NCBI GenBank assembly: GCA_024138015.1
Contig: JAMXBB010000009.1
Span: 89,533,049 to 89,597,048, forward strand
Length of the DNA: 64,000 bases
From: Lumnitzera littorea
Taxonomy: Eukaryota; Streptophyta; Magnoliopsida; Myrtales; Combretaceae
Direction of reading: 5' to 3'
The notes under the pieces were generated by a model, which did no database searches, had not been told where the DNA came from, and saw nothing but the letters and a program-made list of their open reading frames with translations. The translations under genes were made by a program, and so were the position numbers. Positions 45,628 to 57,224 of the stretch are shown here, piece by piece; position 1 is the first letter of the stretch; each line of letters starts with the position of its first letter.

Positions 45628-46451
45628 TAGAGGAGGAAAGATGAAGCAGTCGATAACATTGTTCATGCATTACTTGTACAACTCGAGATGTCCTTTTTTT
45701 TTTTCAATTGTATCATTTATACTTTTATTGTAATTGGAACGTCATGATTTTTTTTATCTTGGTTTATCCTTACACATGCAAAACGAAAGTAAAAAGCTAA
45801 AGGTAGATAAACAACCAGTTAAGGGGGAGGTTAGTGAGGATTTTATTTTCTACATTTTGGTTAGCTTAAGATAGTTTCAAGTAACTCTTATGCGATTATG
45901 TATGTTATTTTTTTTTTTAGACACTTACAAGTAGAGTTAAAAAGTGGCGTGCTCTTCCTCTTGAAGTAAAGAGAGAATACAAAAAAAAAAGGTAGATGAA
46001 TAGCTTGAAAGAGTATCAAAGTTAGAATGAGGAATCAAGGGGTACTTTGAAGCCAATAAGATTAGATAGGTATTCAAAACTATGAACTTAGGATTTTGTT
46101 ATCCTCTTTAATACTTATTTTGAATTGTTTATTTTTTACAGTACTAAACGAGATGTTAACCAAAATATGTTATTGAAGTTCTTTTGTCTTTTATTGATGC
46201 AAAAAAAGAGGCAGTAAATGAGGTAAAGCTTGGTGGCCTTTTAAAGTTGAACTGTGGTAAGATGGATAGAGATTTATGTCTATAGCTAATCAAGAACTTT
46301 GATCCTGAGAGTTATGTTCTAGACATAAATGGGATAAGTCTTCCTATTACTCCTCTTAATGTGGGAAAATATTCTTGGCTTAAGCAGTAACGGTAAAGAT
46401 GTACCAGTAGATGTTATAGAGGAGCTATTAGCTAATGTGAGAAGTAGGTTG

Positions 46452-49315
46452 TGTAAGCCCCAAAGTTCAGCAAAGTAACCGTAGGATTGAGCTTAGAACC
46501 CAAGGTATATGGCGATCGGTTAAAAGATCCGATCAAACCCAAATTATAAACTATTGAAAAGAATATTAGTAAAAATGACCCCGTAAACGTGAATTCAAGA
46601 AAATAAGTAGTAAAATAGGAGACTATAAAATTTTCAAATTTTAAGCATAATAACTGCTAATTACCAAAAAGGCAAAAAGTGTAATATAATAACTAATAAA
46701 TTATTAGAGATAGATTATATGTATACTAAAAATTTTAGAATGACCAAAATAATATTTAGGAATGTTCACGTGTACCCTACATGTATTTACGTGTAGATAA
46801 AAATACGCGTAATTACTAAAATTGGCCGAAAACTAAGTAAATAATTAAAGAAAAATACAAAATAATTATAAAAAAATCAGAAAAAATCAGAAGAGGATAA
46901 GCTGATGCAAAATTAGGTCGTGACAGAAAAAGAAAAAAATAACCAATAGGAATTTGACAAACAAAAAGCCTAAAATCATGGAATTGGGGCAAAATCCCAT
47001 CAAATTAATGCACATTAAATTCTACAATTGCCTATAAATAGCAAGAAAAATTCAGAAGCTCATTTGGACAGATACAAATCAGAGAAAATTAGAGAGAGTT
47101 GAAAATTCGAGAGAAAATTCAGAAAATAAAAAAAAAAAAGAAAAACTGTGCAGTTAGGGGTTTTAAAGGGAACCCACACCAAATGAGGATCTGGGAGTGG
47201 ACGGCCATCACCACCACATGGTGGTGGCAGCGCCCAGGCCGGCCGACAAGGCCACGGCGGCCTGCGGTGGCCGGAGCCACCTGAACCGGTGAGTTCAAAT
47301 TCCAGCCCGATTCTTGTATAATTTTGTAAAATTAGTTATTTTGCCCAGAAAATTATGAAACTTGTTATTCTGAGGTTTTATTGTATGTAGATTTAGGGAA
47401 AAATGTTGATTTAGTTTAATTATGTCTGGAAATATAGGGTCCTTAACAAATTGTATAAAACCGAGCATGATTAAACCGGAAATTAAATAGGCTTAGGGAT
47501 GTAGTTTGGGGCTCAAAATTTTTCTGTAGGATGCTCATGTGACATAGAACAGTGCTATGAAGCCATTTTTTTAAAATTAATTTTTGAATTTTTAAGTTAA
47601 TTTTTAGCTCTAAAATGATGGAAAAATTGGGTAATTTGGAGTTAATTAGGTGATTAGGATGTTAATTACTGATTTGGATCTTAATTAGATGTTTAAGGAA
47701 GTTAATCTCTGCAGTGGAACCCTAATCCTAGCATTTAGGTACTAAGTATAGTTAATTAAGGAAATTAGGTAAGTAATATAAGAAATTAGTAATATGTGAA
47801 ATTGTAAATTAATAAATATGGAAAATTAGGATTATTTAGATAATATTAGAGTAAAAATCAGAATAGTATTAAATCTGAATTAAGATTGAATTTTAGGTAA
47901 TTATATAAAAAATAAATAAAATAAAATAAGATTTTCTCACATCGGGGATAAATCCGATACCCTAATTAGGACTAGCGTATACCAAATAGCTTAGAATACT
48001 AAATTAAGACCCAATAGGATATTTGGAAACTTGAGCTTAATGTAATTAATTTCACATTAGGATTCGAGCATGTTTAGGATTTAAAAATCGAACCAAAACC
48101 TAATTTAGAAATTGATGCGGAAACCGAGACCGAACCCAAACTTAAACCTAAACCTAGAATAATTGTAAAAGACTTAATACCTAGATAATTAGGCGTATTA
48201 AACCGTAAACAAAACCTAACAATAAGCATTATAGGATAAAACGAACCTATAACAAATATATGAAAAGCTGAAACCACGTTCGTGTTATAGGGATAACCGG
48301 CGATGGCCTGAAGCAGATCGGACCTCGAGTGAGCGAGCGAGGAGTCGAGGTAAGTTGGGATTAATACGATGCTGTATTTTGGAGGCTTAAGATTATGCTT
48401 GGTTGTGCTTGTTAGATAGTTGAATGCGTGCATGTGCTTGATTATGGGTGATGCTATGATTCTGTTTGCTGCTTTAGCACATATTGTATGAATTGTATGT
48501 AATGATTGATCGCTCTAAATTGGACTTAATCAAATGTACGACCAGTAATCATAATCGAACATGCATGGCAACCCGTTAGGGGATTTAGGACTCTCCGGCC
48601 AAATACCGACCCCTTCGGAAGGGATAGCGCAGGATTGCAAAATGGTCCCTTCTTCATCCTCAGTCGAACTAAGTGATAGGAGAGGAGGTCGCGGCGGGGA
48701 TGAAGACAGTGGTTCGAAGGTAGTCGCGGGAGGAGCAAGGTCTCCATTACACAAGCCTGGGTTTGGTCGTGAGCTGTTGCATTAACGGTAACTCCTCAAC
48801 CCGGATTAGAGCGGGCGCAATTTCTCTAATCTCACGACGGGCCGGACAACGTCGTGCGATGGCATTTGCTTGCACATGCATTGCATTTAATAAGTGATTG
48901 AAAACCTTGTTGTGTGTATGGTATAGTTTTAAGTCTTCCGTCCCTACTTACTGAGCTGTGGTTGCTCACATCCCTATAGACGTCGTGCAGGTGCTGGCTA
49001 AGAAGCGGCAAACAAATACTCTGAAGCTAGCAACTGCTGGATCCTGGGGAGTGAGGAAAAACATCGAAGAATCAACACATATTTTACTTTTCATTTCTGA
49101 TTAATGTAATAACGGAATTATAGTGATTCTATATAACTTTTCTCACTTTCTTAGGTAAATGATTTATTGAAATTACAAATTGTCTACTTCAAAGCGGGTT
49201 AGTTGTGGACGCCTTGTGTAGATCAGGTCTAGGATAGCGGTTGTGAGGCCAACTTCTATCTTAGGGTGGTTTACACGGCGGGACTGTTACGACTCTGCCG
49301 CTTCGGGGCGTGACA
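46452..49315 (+). mobile_element. S2: solo LTR with perfect 5-bp TSD (GGTTG)
   Basis: GGTTG at 46447-46451 and 49316-49320 flanks a 2,864-bp block, TGTAAGCCCC to GGGGCGTGACA, inserted within an exon of the ULP1-like gene. Excision of the block plus one TSD rejoins the coding frame (NVRSR to LKLKED). It has a CCTATAAATAGC TATA box at 47031 and a GC-rich segment at 48540-48860 with CCGGATTAGAGCGGGCGC and the TTACTGAGCTGTGGTTGCTC string seen in chromovirus LTRs. No coding domain; frames at 47099-47284 and 48526-48785 overlap on both strands and are chance. Confidence 0.9.
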
Positions 49316-51405
49316 GGTTGAAGTTGAAGGAAGATGTCAAGTTGACTGTTCTTGAAGAAAGTTTGCAAAATGCTGAGGTAGCTGATGACAAGTTTAACCA
49401 ATCATTTGTAATATAGGTACTTAGCAAGTTACTTAGCCCTCAATCTAGTGTAACGATGGTAAGAGAGTATTTGGTAATGATAGTGGATGCGAGTAAGCTA
49501 CCACAATATAATTAGGCAAAATACATCTTGCAAAGAAAGCAAGATGATATTCTAAATTATAAGATGACTGGTTGAAGTTATATTTAAGGTTACATTCTGT
49601 TCCTCATGGTACGGTTTTTATCCTTAATAACCCTTACTTTTATTTAGTAGTGTCTGATTTATTAGTAATATGGTTATTCAATATATTATATCACCCATGT
49701 AACATATCTAATTTATGACAATTTTCCATGTTTTGCTCTCTTTAGCTATATTTTATTAACAAGTATTCGCTGGGCTTTGCAATAGTTGATAGTTAGATGC
49801 AAGCTTCACTTCAGTAGAAGATATGGACAAAAGAAAAAGTGAGGAAAGTTGTACAAAAGTTCAACAAGATCCTAAGGGATTCCGTAAGCTATTCAAGTTT
49901 TAATACAAGGCTTTAATTGTGAATGCTTTTAGAGTCTTTCGTACCATCGTTCCATTTGATAGGTGGTTACGTAGAATCCACCAATTTATATTCTTAATTG
50001 ATTGATAAGTAATGTTAATGTGTTTTTTGCAAGTGTTAGGAGAAGCTAGAAGTTATATTGAAACAACAACAAGAATTGAGGGAAGGAGTTCAAAAGATTA
50101 CAAGGGGGGATACCCCATTTCTAATATCCATGAAGAATCAGTTGGCAAATTTAATGATTGTTGTTTTTGCATCCAAGAAGGCATCCAAAGTTCCAATCAA
50201 TGTGGAAGAGAAGAATGATGCTTGGGTAAAGATTCCACTCCTCTCTAGGACCCTAACTTGAAATATGATGGATGCATGAATGTTGAGCCTTTGAAAGAGA
50301 TGTCACCCAACTGTGATGAGAATGATCACAAACAATCACAGGTAACCATTTATTCAAACTTTCACATTTTTATTTACTTAAATTATCCAAAAAACTATTT
50401 TTGCTTGAATCGTTTATAGTTTATTCATTGCAATTGATTTACTTACTTACCTTTCTGTTGGCTTTAAGATGAAGCTAAATATAGTATTGTGCATAGCCAG
50501 GGGAAAGAAATCATAATCATCTCATAAAAAAGTTCTAATCATACACATTTCACTATACAGCCTAAAGAAATGAGGGAAAGGAGGAGGCTATCACGATATC
50601 AAGTGTTTCCTTACTTAACATGACAATAATGGATAAGAAGAAAAAACCAATACCACGACAAGCACCAGTTAGTAATCTTTTATATGGTGTTTGATTCTTT
50701 TCTTTCTCTTCCTCTCTCTTTTTTTCTAATGTGGTATATTTTCTAATTTTTCTCATTATTTTACACATAAATTAGTACATTAGGGAGCATATATAGAAGA
50801 AAGATGAAAGTTACTGGATTTCCATACCCCACGATGATGTGTGCATAATTAATAATGTTTTTGTTACCAAGCAAGATTTAAAGTAAGATAAATGATCATA
50901 AAATGTATATTTTGAAGTTTATTGTGAGAGTGACATGCTATAACATGTGTTCTCTTACTCATGTAGTGAAACACTAGTGTAATTTAATCATGATGTCATT
51001 CTAATGCAATTGGATCTGTACATACTAAGACTACAAGGGTGGTTGTGTAACAGGGTTATCAACATGATGATGAGAATTTGGTACCATTCAACATGGAGTG
51101 AGGAGACAAAGAGGAAGAAATAGTTTTTTCCTTACACTTTTGCAGTAATAACTCATTATTTCGTTACATGATTACTATGTCATTGAACTTTTCCTAATGA
51201 ACCGAATTATTAACACCAGATGTACACATATGTGTTCATAAGAATGACCGATTCATTTGGCTTCCATAACATCTTACACATTAGCAAAGTTTTTATAGGA
51301 AAAACAAAACGATGTGAGATGGTACATACTCCATTGATCTTTACTGTTCCATTTAACATTTGTTATAATTTAAGTGTTGAGTGTTGAGACAATTGTTTAA
51401 TGCAG

Positions 51406-51948
51406 GTCTTTATACCAATGAATCCATCAAAAGAATATTGGTATTTAATCAAGCTACAAACCATCATGGTTTACAACAATATGGATACAACACTAACTAA
51501 TAAGTGCAAAACTGAAGTGAAGCAAGTGGTAAGCTGTTTTACTATTCGCTCTTAGGCTAATTGGATGCGACCCATAGTTGAAATCAAAATATGACTACTT
51601 GGTGATGACAATTTAATAGGCTAAAATCATGGATACTATATTCTGTCTGGAAGAATTTATGAACCAAGATGCTAGTCCATTTGATAAAGTCATTTATGAT
51701 TATCCAATTCAAATAAATAATAAAGTGCCACAACAACCGGATACTGGTGATGGGTAAGTATCTTATTTTTTAACACATTCATTCATCCCATATAATTCAA
51801 AGTTTCAATGATAGTAACATGTTTCATGTAATGTAGTTCCAACTGTAGCATTTATGTTCTTAAGTGTCTAAAAGCTATAGGCCGAACCACTGAGATTGAA
51901 GGAAATGTATCACCTTTACTGTTTTTATACCTTTTAACTTTTACTTAA
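51406..51948 (+). pseudogene. ULP1 peptidase C-terminal exons, three, in frame
   Basis: Exon a 51406-51528 (VFIPMNPSKEYWYLIKL), exon b 51620-51753 (EEFMNQDASPFDKVIYDYPI, then VPQQPDTGDG) and exon c 51837-51948 (SNCSIYVLKCLKAIG to a TAA stop). Both introns are GT-AG (51529-51619 and 51754-51836), and joining them keeps the frame with no internal stop. The Gln of VPQQ and the Cys of NCS match the C48 catalytic Gln and Cys. The His of the usual HWYL motif is Tyr (51433-51447, one C-to-T change), so the enzyme is probably inactive. This part is much better preserved than the rest of the element. Confidence 0.7.
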
Positions 51949-52319
51949 ACCCCGACGTCATCTCATATGTTCTCATATCCTTTCATGGTTCGCAATTTAA
52001 GATCCTTAGGGATTGATTAGACATCATATTGAAGCTAATGAAGTTCGAATTCAATAAAAAAAAAACATGCGTAATCATTATGAGAAGACAAAAGAAATCA
52101 AGACTTGATACAAAACCAAAAGAATATAAGTGAATTGTATTCTTATAAATTGATTTTATTTGTCCAATTCTGTATAAATCTTGTAAATTGTAAATGAAGC
52201 ACATTTTTTTTAAAGGAATAGTAGTATTATATAGCAAAATCACATAATTTTCTGTATAAACTCTTGAATTTACTATTTTTGTACCAAATAATTCTGTACG
52301 TGCAATATACTATCAACAA

Positions 52320-54110
52320 TAAGTGGATATCTATCGATAAGGAAGTCTATTTTATAGGAACTTTATTTTACCATAATCCAAAATGACTTTTACTGTAAAG
52401 GAAGTACACTTTACCATAAAGGAAGTCTACTTTACCATAAATGAATCGCATTCTACCGTACTCTAAAACTACTTATATCATAAAGGAAGCTGTTTTTACT
52501 ATAAAGGAAGTCAATATTATCATAAAAGAACACCATTTTACTGTGTTCCGAATCTACCTTTATTGTAAGGGAAGCCCATTTTACCATAAAGGAAGTCCAT
52601 TTTACCATAAAGGATAAAACAACCTTTATCCTAAACAAAGCTTATTTAACTGTAAAGAAAGCTCATTTTATCATAAAAAAATCCCATTTTACTATACTCT
52701 AAAAAAACTTTACTATAAAGGAAACCTCATTTTATCATATTCCAAAATTACTTTTACTGTAAAGTAATCCTCATTTTATCATTCTCCAAAACTGCCTTTA
52801 CCGTAATGGAAGCTCATTTTACCACAAAGGAATCTTATTTTACCATAAAGGAACCTTATTTTACTGTGCTCCAAAACAACCTTTACCTTATTTTACCATA
52901 AAGAAACCTTATCTTACTATGCTTCAAAAAAAACCTTTACCATAAACGAAGCTCTATTTACTGTAAAGGAAGTGAATTTTACCATGAAGGAATCCCCATT
53001 TGACTATGCTCCAAAACTAACTTTCCTATAATGAAAGCTCATTTTACCACAAAAGAAGCTCAATTTACTGTTAAGGAACTCTATTTTACTATACTCCAAA
53101 ACAACCTTTACCGTGAACAAAGCTTATTTTACTATAAAGGAAGTTCATTTTATAGTAAAGGAGTTAAATAATACTCTCAATAAAACAACTATCAACATGC
53201 ACTTATTATTATCAACAGTTCAAGCAAATTAATTACTTTACGAGACATGAAGACTATCGATAGTCCATATTTTCTATCAATAGTATATGATATTTAGTTA
53301 ATTTTCAAAAGTTGGATACTGTCAGCAGTCCAAGCTTTTTGTCAACAATATATGAAATTGAATTAATTTCCGAGAGTTGGAGATTGTCAACAGTGTAAGA
53401 TTTCTATTGACACTATCAAGTAAGCATTCTTTACCATAACGGAAATTTATTTTAACATAAAGAAACCACATTTAACCGTACTCCAAAACTACTTATACCA
53501 TCGTAAAGGAACCCTATTTAACTGTGTTACAAAACTACTTATATTGTAAAGAAAGCCAATATTATTGTAAAGAAATCCCATTTAACCACGTTATAAAATT
53601 ACTTATACCATAAAGGAAGCACACTTTACCGTCCACTTTACCATAAAGGAAGTCCATTTTACTATAAAATACCCCATTTAACTATGCTACAAAACTAATT
53701 ATACCGTAAAAAAAGCACACTTTACCCTAAAGTAAGTTGATTTTACCATAAAGGAATCTTGTTTAATCATACTCCAAAACTACTTATACCGTAAAGGAGG
53801 CACACTTTACCATAAAAGAAGTCAATATTATTGTAAAGGAACCTCATTTAATCGTACTATAAAAGTACTTATATCGTAAAGGAAATACACTTTGCCTTAA
53901 AGGAAGTCCATTTTACCATAAAGGAACCTCATTTAACCGTGCTACAAAACTACTTATATTCCTTTACTATAAAGGAAGCTTCCTTTCCAATAAAGGAAAT
54001 CAATATTACCGTAAAGGAACCCAATTTTATTATGCTTCAAAACATATTTAACAATAAAAAAAAAAAACTCGCTTTATCATAAAGGATGTTCAATTTAATT
54101 ATCTCTGAAA
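52320..54110 (+). repeat. Hierarchical minisatellite of TTTACCATAAAGGAA units
   Basis: Several dozen copies of (T)TTTACC(A/G)TAAAGGAA, spaced about 20-25 bp apart and grouped into ~90-bp higher-order units: TGCTCCAAAACTACTTATAC, CGTAAAGGAAGCACACTTTA, CCATAAAGGAAGTCCATTTT, ACCATAAAGGAACCTCATTT. Many copies contain TTTACCGTAAA or TTTACTGTAAA, a perfect 5-bp-stem inverted repeat. Frames on either strand (for example 52453-52638 minus) are repeat translations. It lies just 3' of the ULP1-like gene. Confidence 0.9.
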
Positions 54111-54270
54111 GTAATGCATTGTCAACAGTCGTTTATTTTTGTCAACAGTATAAGCAAATTAATAATTTTTAAGAGTTAGAGACTATCAATAAAACCTTCT
54201 AAGCTATCAATAGTTTGTTGTAGTAGAAGAACTATCGACAGTACTAAGAGTAACTGTCGATAGTGTGATT
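53160..54270. repeat. Palindrome cluster ACTATCGATAGT/ACTGTTGACAGT, middle of the MULE
   Basis: Motifs such as ACTATCAACATGC, GACTATCGATAGTCC, ATTGTCAACAGTCG, ACTATCGACAGTA and CTGTCGATAGTG occur at 53170-53420 and 54110-54270, intermixed with the TTTACC units. They share the frame (A)CT(A/G)T(C/T)(G/A)A(C/T)AGT, an 11-12-bp palindrome. Confidence 0.75.
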
Positions 54271-54289
54271 GTAATATGTTTTTTTCTGA

Positions 54290-55140
54290 AACCTGAACAT
54301 TCCACCACCTAACTTTCTATGATAATATTAGCTACATAGCCCAAAACTTCAGCTATACAAAGAGAACAAAGTCTCTACGTTACAAAAGTTTGAAAATACC
54401 ACCACATTTTTGCAAAAATGTTCTATTAAGAAGCCATCATCCTATACTTTACTACAATCCAAGCATTCCTATATTTACTAACCACACTTCTTGCCTCTAC
54501 ATCTTTATTCACTACCACTGCTTACTGCACTTTCCTATCTTACCCTGAACATTATCCCAACATAAACTCTCCAGTGCATTCATTTCATTCATTATCAAGG
54601 ATTGCACCCTATAGCCAGGCTAGAAAAGTTGCATCCTTCACAAATATAGTACTTTTGACAAAATACGAGAATTAACAATAATGATAATAATTGGTCAGTT
54701 CAAGAGGATTCATACAACGAGATTGACCATGCATGGCATAGAATGCACCCTTTCACACAAAAACAATATGATGGCAACTAATAAACCATAAGAAGCATTT
54801 TCTAATCCTCATCACATGAAAAAAGGAAAACATGGTCCTTATAACTACATTATCCATTAAATGAAAAAAGGGAAACATCATCCTTCTAATTACATTATGC
54901 CATAGACAAGTAAGAGTAAGATGTTTAAATAAATCGGCCATTTTAGTAAAAATAATCCTCTTGTTCGATCGAATCCTTCCACGAACAATACATTCAACCC
55001 TATAAAATGAAAAAACCAATATAAGTCCAATAATATTACATCAATTAGATTACAACCGCTAATATTGAAGATTATACCTTCATATACATCCATAATCACT
55101 CCTAATCATCTTCCTAAGCTAATAGATTAGGTAATGGTGG
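54290..55140. other. No clear gene
   Basis: The minus-strand frames at 54753-55099 are hydrophobic (Phe/Leu/Ile-rich) and without a known motif. Two near-copies of CATGAAAAAAGGAAAACAT-like sequence (54826 and 54859) suggest a local duplication. Confidence 0.3.
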
Positions 55141-55149
55141 TTATGGTAG

Positions 55150-56240
55150 CCAAGCGATGTTAAACTATTTATATAAGCCAATGAACCCTACATTGCGTGT
55201 TTCCCTAACTTGGCAAGCTTATCCCTGGATGGCTCTAACAAACGTCTCTAGGTTGTTGACTTACCAAATAAGGTTGTCCACTTGTTCTTCTAATGGTGTT
55301 GCATGCTCACTCTCCTTATCTTCATCATCTAACGATTCTTCATTCTCCATAGGTTACTGGTTGGAAAGCCATCTTCGATCCTAATCTTCTCGATAGCCTG
55401 ACATCATAAGAGTTGACATGTCAACCAACTCTTGATTTTTTTTCATCAATGGCCTCATCCTCATTTACAACTTTTTCTTTTTTAAAAAAATATGAAATTA
55501 TTCTTGCATAAACCAATGTTGCTCCCCTATCCAACAAGACCTTCTTCATCTTGTAAATCATCCAATAACCTATATTAACCTTTCAGCTACTTAGGATTTC
55601 TCCCATCAGCTAAAAACCCTTTACATACAGATAAGTATGATCCCCAGAACGACTATTCACATGATATGATATCATGACATGAAGAATCCTATAAAGGGTA
55701 CTCAAACACTTTGACCCATTGTTCACATAACTCTCTACCAATTGTTATTGTTTAATCTATTCAAGTCACCATATAACATTCTACAAACACCACTACCATC
55801 CCAACATTATTTGTAAGGTATTTTTGAACCTCTGCACTCACCATATAAAATGCTTGAAAACATACTAGGGTTAATAGTAATAGTAATTCCATTCACAAAA
55901 GTTCAGAATTCAGTAGCTCCTATGTCAAGATCCAATAACTCAGTCGTTACATCAACTAATGTCATGTTTGAATAAAAAATCTACACTAAGTGTGGATATA
56001 CTGACTTATTCATCATCTTAAGCATACGAATGATACCATTAACTTCTAAACTTCTACAAAACTCAAAACAAATTTCTCTCACAAAACCTAATTTAAACTC
56101 ACAACTAAAATCTACACTATAATTAACAAAAAATTCTTGATACCTTAGCTAGTAGGCCTCTAGGGGAAAATCTACACTGTAGACCTCACCAAGTTGACAA
56201 TCCGATGTCAGTTTAACCTCCCTCACACGCTTATTCTTAA
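55150..56240 (-). pseudogene. Decayed TE-associated reading frame (putative plant transposon protein type)
   Basis: On the minus strand a stop-ridden frame reads LEVNGIIRMLKMMNKSVYPH, FYSNMTLVDVTTELLDLDIG, FVNGITITINPSMFSSILYG, LYGDLNRLNNNNW, and later SLDDEDKESEHATPLEEQVDN. The pattern (FY.N, then FV.G..I......I...L, then NNW and a charged coiled tail) recalls the plant transposon protein family often seen in gag-like or MULE-linked genes. This is pattern memory only. Its place inside the MULE, with the same orientation as the transposase, fits an extra element gene. Confidence 0.4.
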
Positions 56241-56399
56241 TGTGAAGAACCAACGGTGATGTGATCCCTAAAGTAGATTGATGAAGTTAGGGTTTTATTA
56301 GGGGTGTTAGGTACGTTTAGAAGTTGGGTGCTATCGAAGGTAGAGGGTTTAATTTGGCTTTAGGTTTATATACTTAGGGTTTTTGTCATTTTTTTTTTT

Positions 56400-56900
56400 T
56401 TGCCACTTGTTAGAAAAACTATCGATAGTAACTATTGATAGCAACATTGTATCTATCGATAGTCCATACTCCATAAAGGTAAAATAACACTCCGTCACAG
56501 TTATAGAAGATCCTTCACTATAAAACAACATAAAATATAGTACATTCAACATTTGTTGATAGTCATAGTACGATTGTTGATAGGACTCTTTCCACACTAG
56601 TAAAACTACACTCTAATATGGTAAAACTCTTTCTTTTAAAGTAAGAAATGTGCAATGCAGCATCTAATGTTAACTGTTGATAGTCACTTATTTCTATCAA
56701 CAATACATGCAATTTAATTATTTCCAAGAGTTAGAGATTGTCGATAGTCACCTATTTCTCTTGACAGTTTAGGTAATTTAATTATTTCAAAGAGTTGAGA
56801 CTGTCGATAGAATCTTAGAGACTATCGACAGTGCAATTACAGTATCCAAACTGTCAATAGTAGCAAGGGTAACCATCGATGGTTTAATGTAGCAGTTTAC
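56400..56900. repeat. Palindrome cluster ACTATCGATAGT, second block
   Basis: GAAAAACTATCGATAGTAAC, TATTGATAGCAACATTG, TATCTATCGATAGTCC, ACTGTTGATAGTCAC, ATTGTCGATAGTCACC, GACTGTCGATAGAATC, GACTATCGACAGTGC and ACTGTCAATAGTAGC, at least eight in 500 bp. CCATAAAGGTAAAATAAC near 56471 links this block to the TTTACC minisatellite. Confidence 0.8.
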
Positions 56901-57224
56901 TTCCCCATTTAAACATTCATAAGTTGACATGATTACAATTATAACATAGGATGTGGTAAAACAATGATATTCAAATGTAAGAGTAGGTCGTAAGGGAACT
57001 TCAAATGTATATCCACTATAAGAATGATTCTTTCTACAACAAAATTGGACTACATTTGCTCAAAGCAACCTTTCAAATACATTTGTAATACTTTAACACT
57101 CACTCAAAGTAAAAGACATGCCATTATCATAAGGATCGATATTATTTGTTTTTTGGCAAAAAAAAAAAAACAATGATTGGTTCTCTTAGACTGAGGCGCA
57201 TGATCTAAAGCATGCTACAACGTT

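Larger units (their letters stand above)
45640..51948 (+). pseudogene. ULP1-type (C48) peptidase gene of the MULE, broken by S2
   Basis: Exon-like blocks on the plus strand. 46150-46375 reads KYVIEVLLSFIDAKKEAVNE, VKLGGLLKLNCGKMDRDLCL, stop, LIKNFDPESYVLDINGISL, PITPLNV, the N-terminal domain that accompanies ULP1 in plant TE proteins. At 46395-46446 GKDVPVDVIEELLANVRSR runs to the S2 insertion and resumes at 49321 with LKLKEDVKLTVLEESLQNAE, VADDKFNQSF. 49820-50260 is charged and helical-looking. 51406-51948 is the peptidase C-terminus. ULP1 proteases process SUMO or SUMO conjugates; the role in transposons is unknown. Single stops occur in the N-terminal part and a complete exon set could not be assembled. 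Confidence 0.65.

Noticed and set aside
47099..47284. 61-codon frame starting in a purine-rich leader after a TATA box
   Set aside because: It is the transcribed leader of LTR S2; the product is a simple Lys run followed by Trp/Pro/Arg-rich sequence with no motif.
48526..48785. Overlapping open frames of 73-74 codons on both strands
   Set aside because: They sit in a GC-rich part of solo LTR S2, overlap each other in three frames and show no domain.
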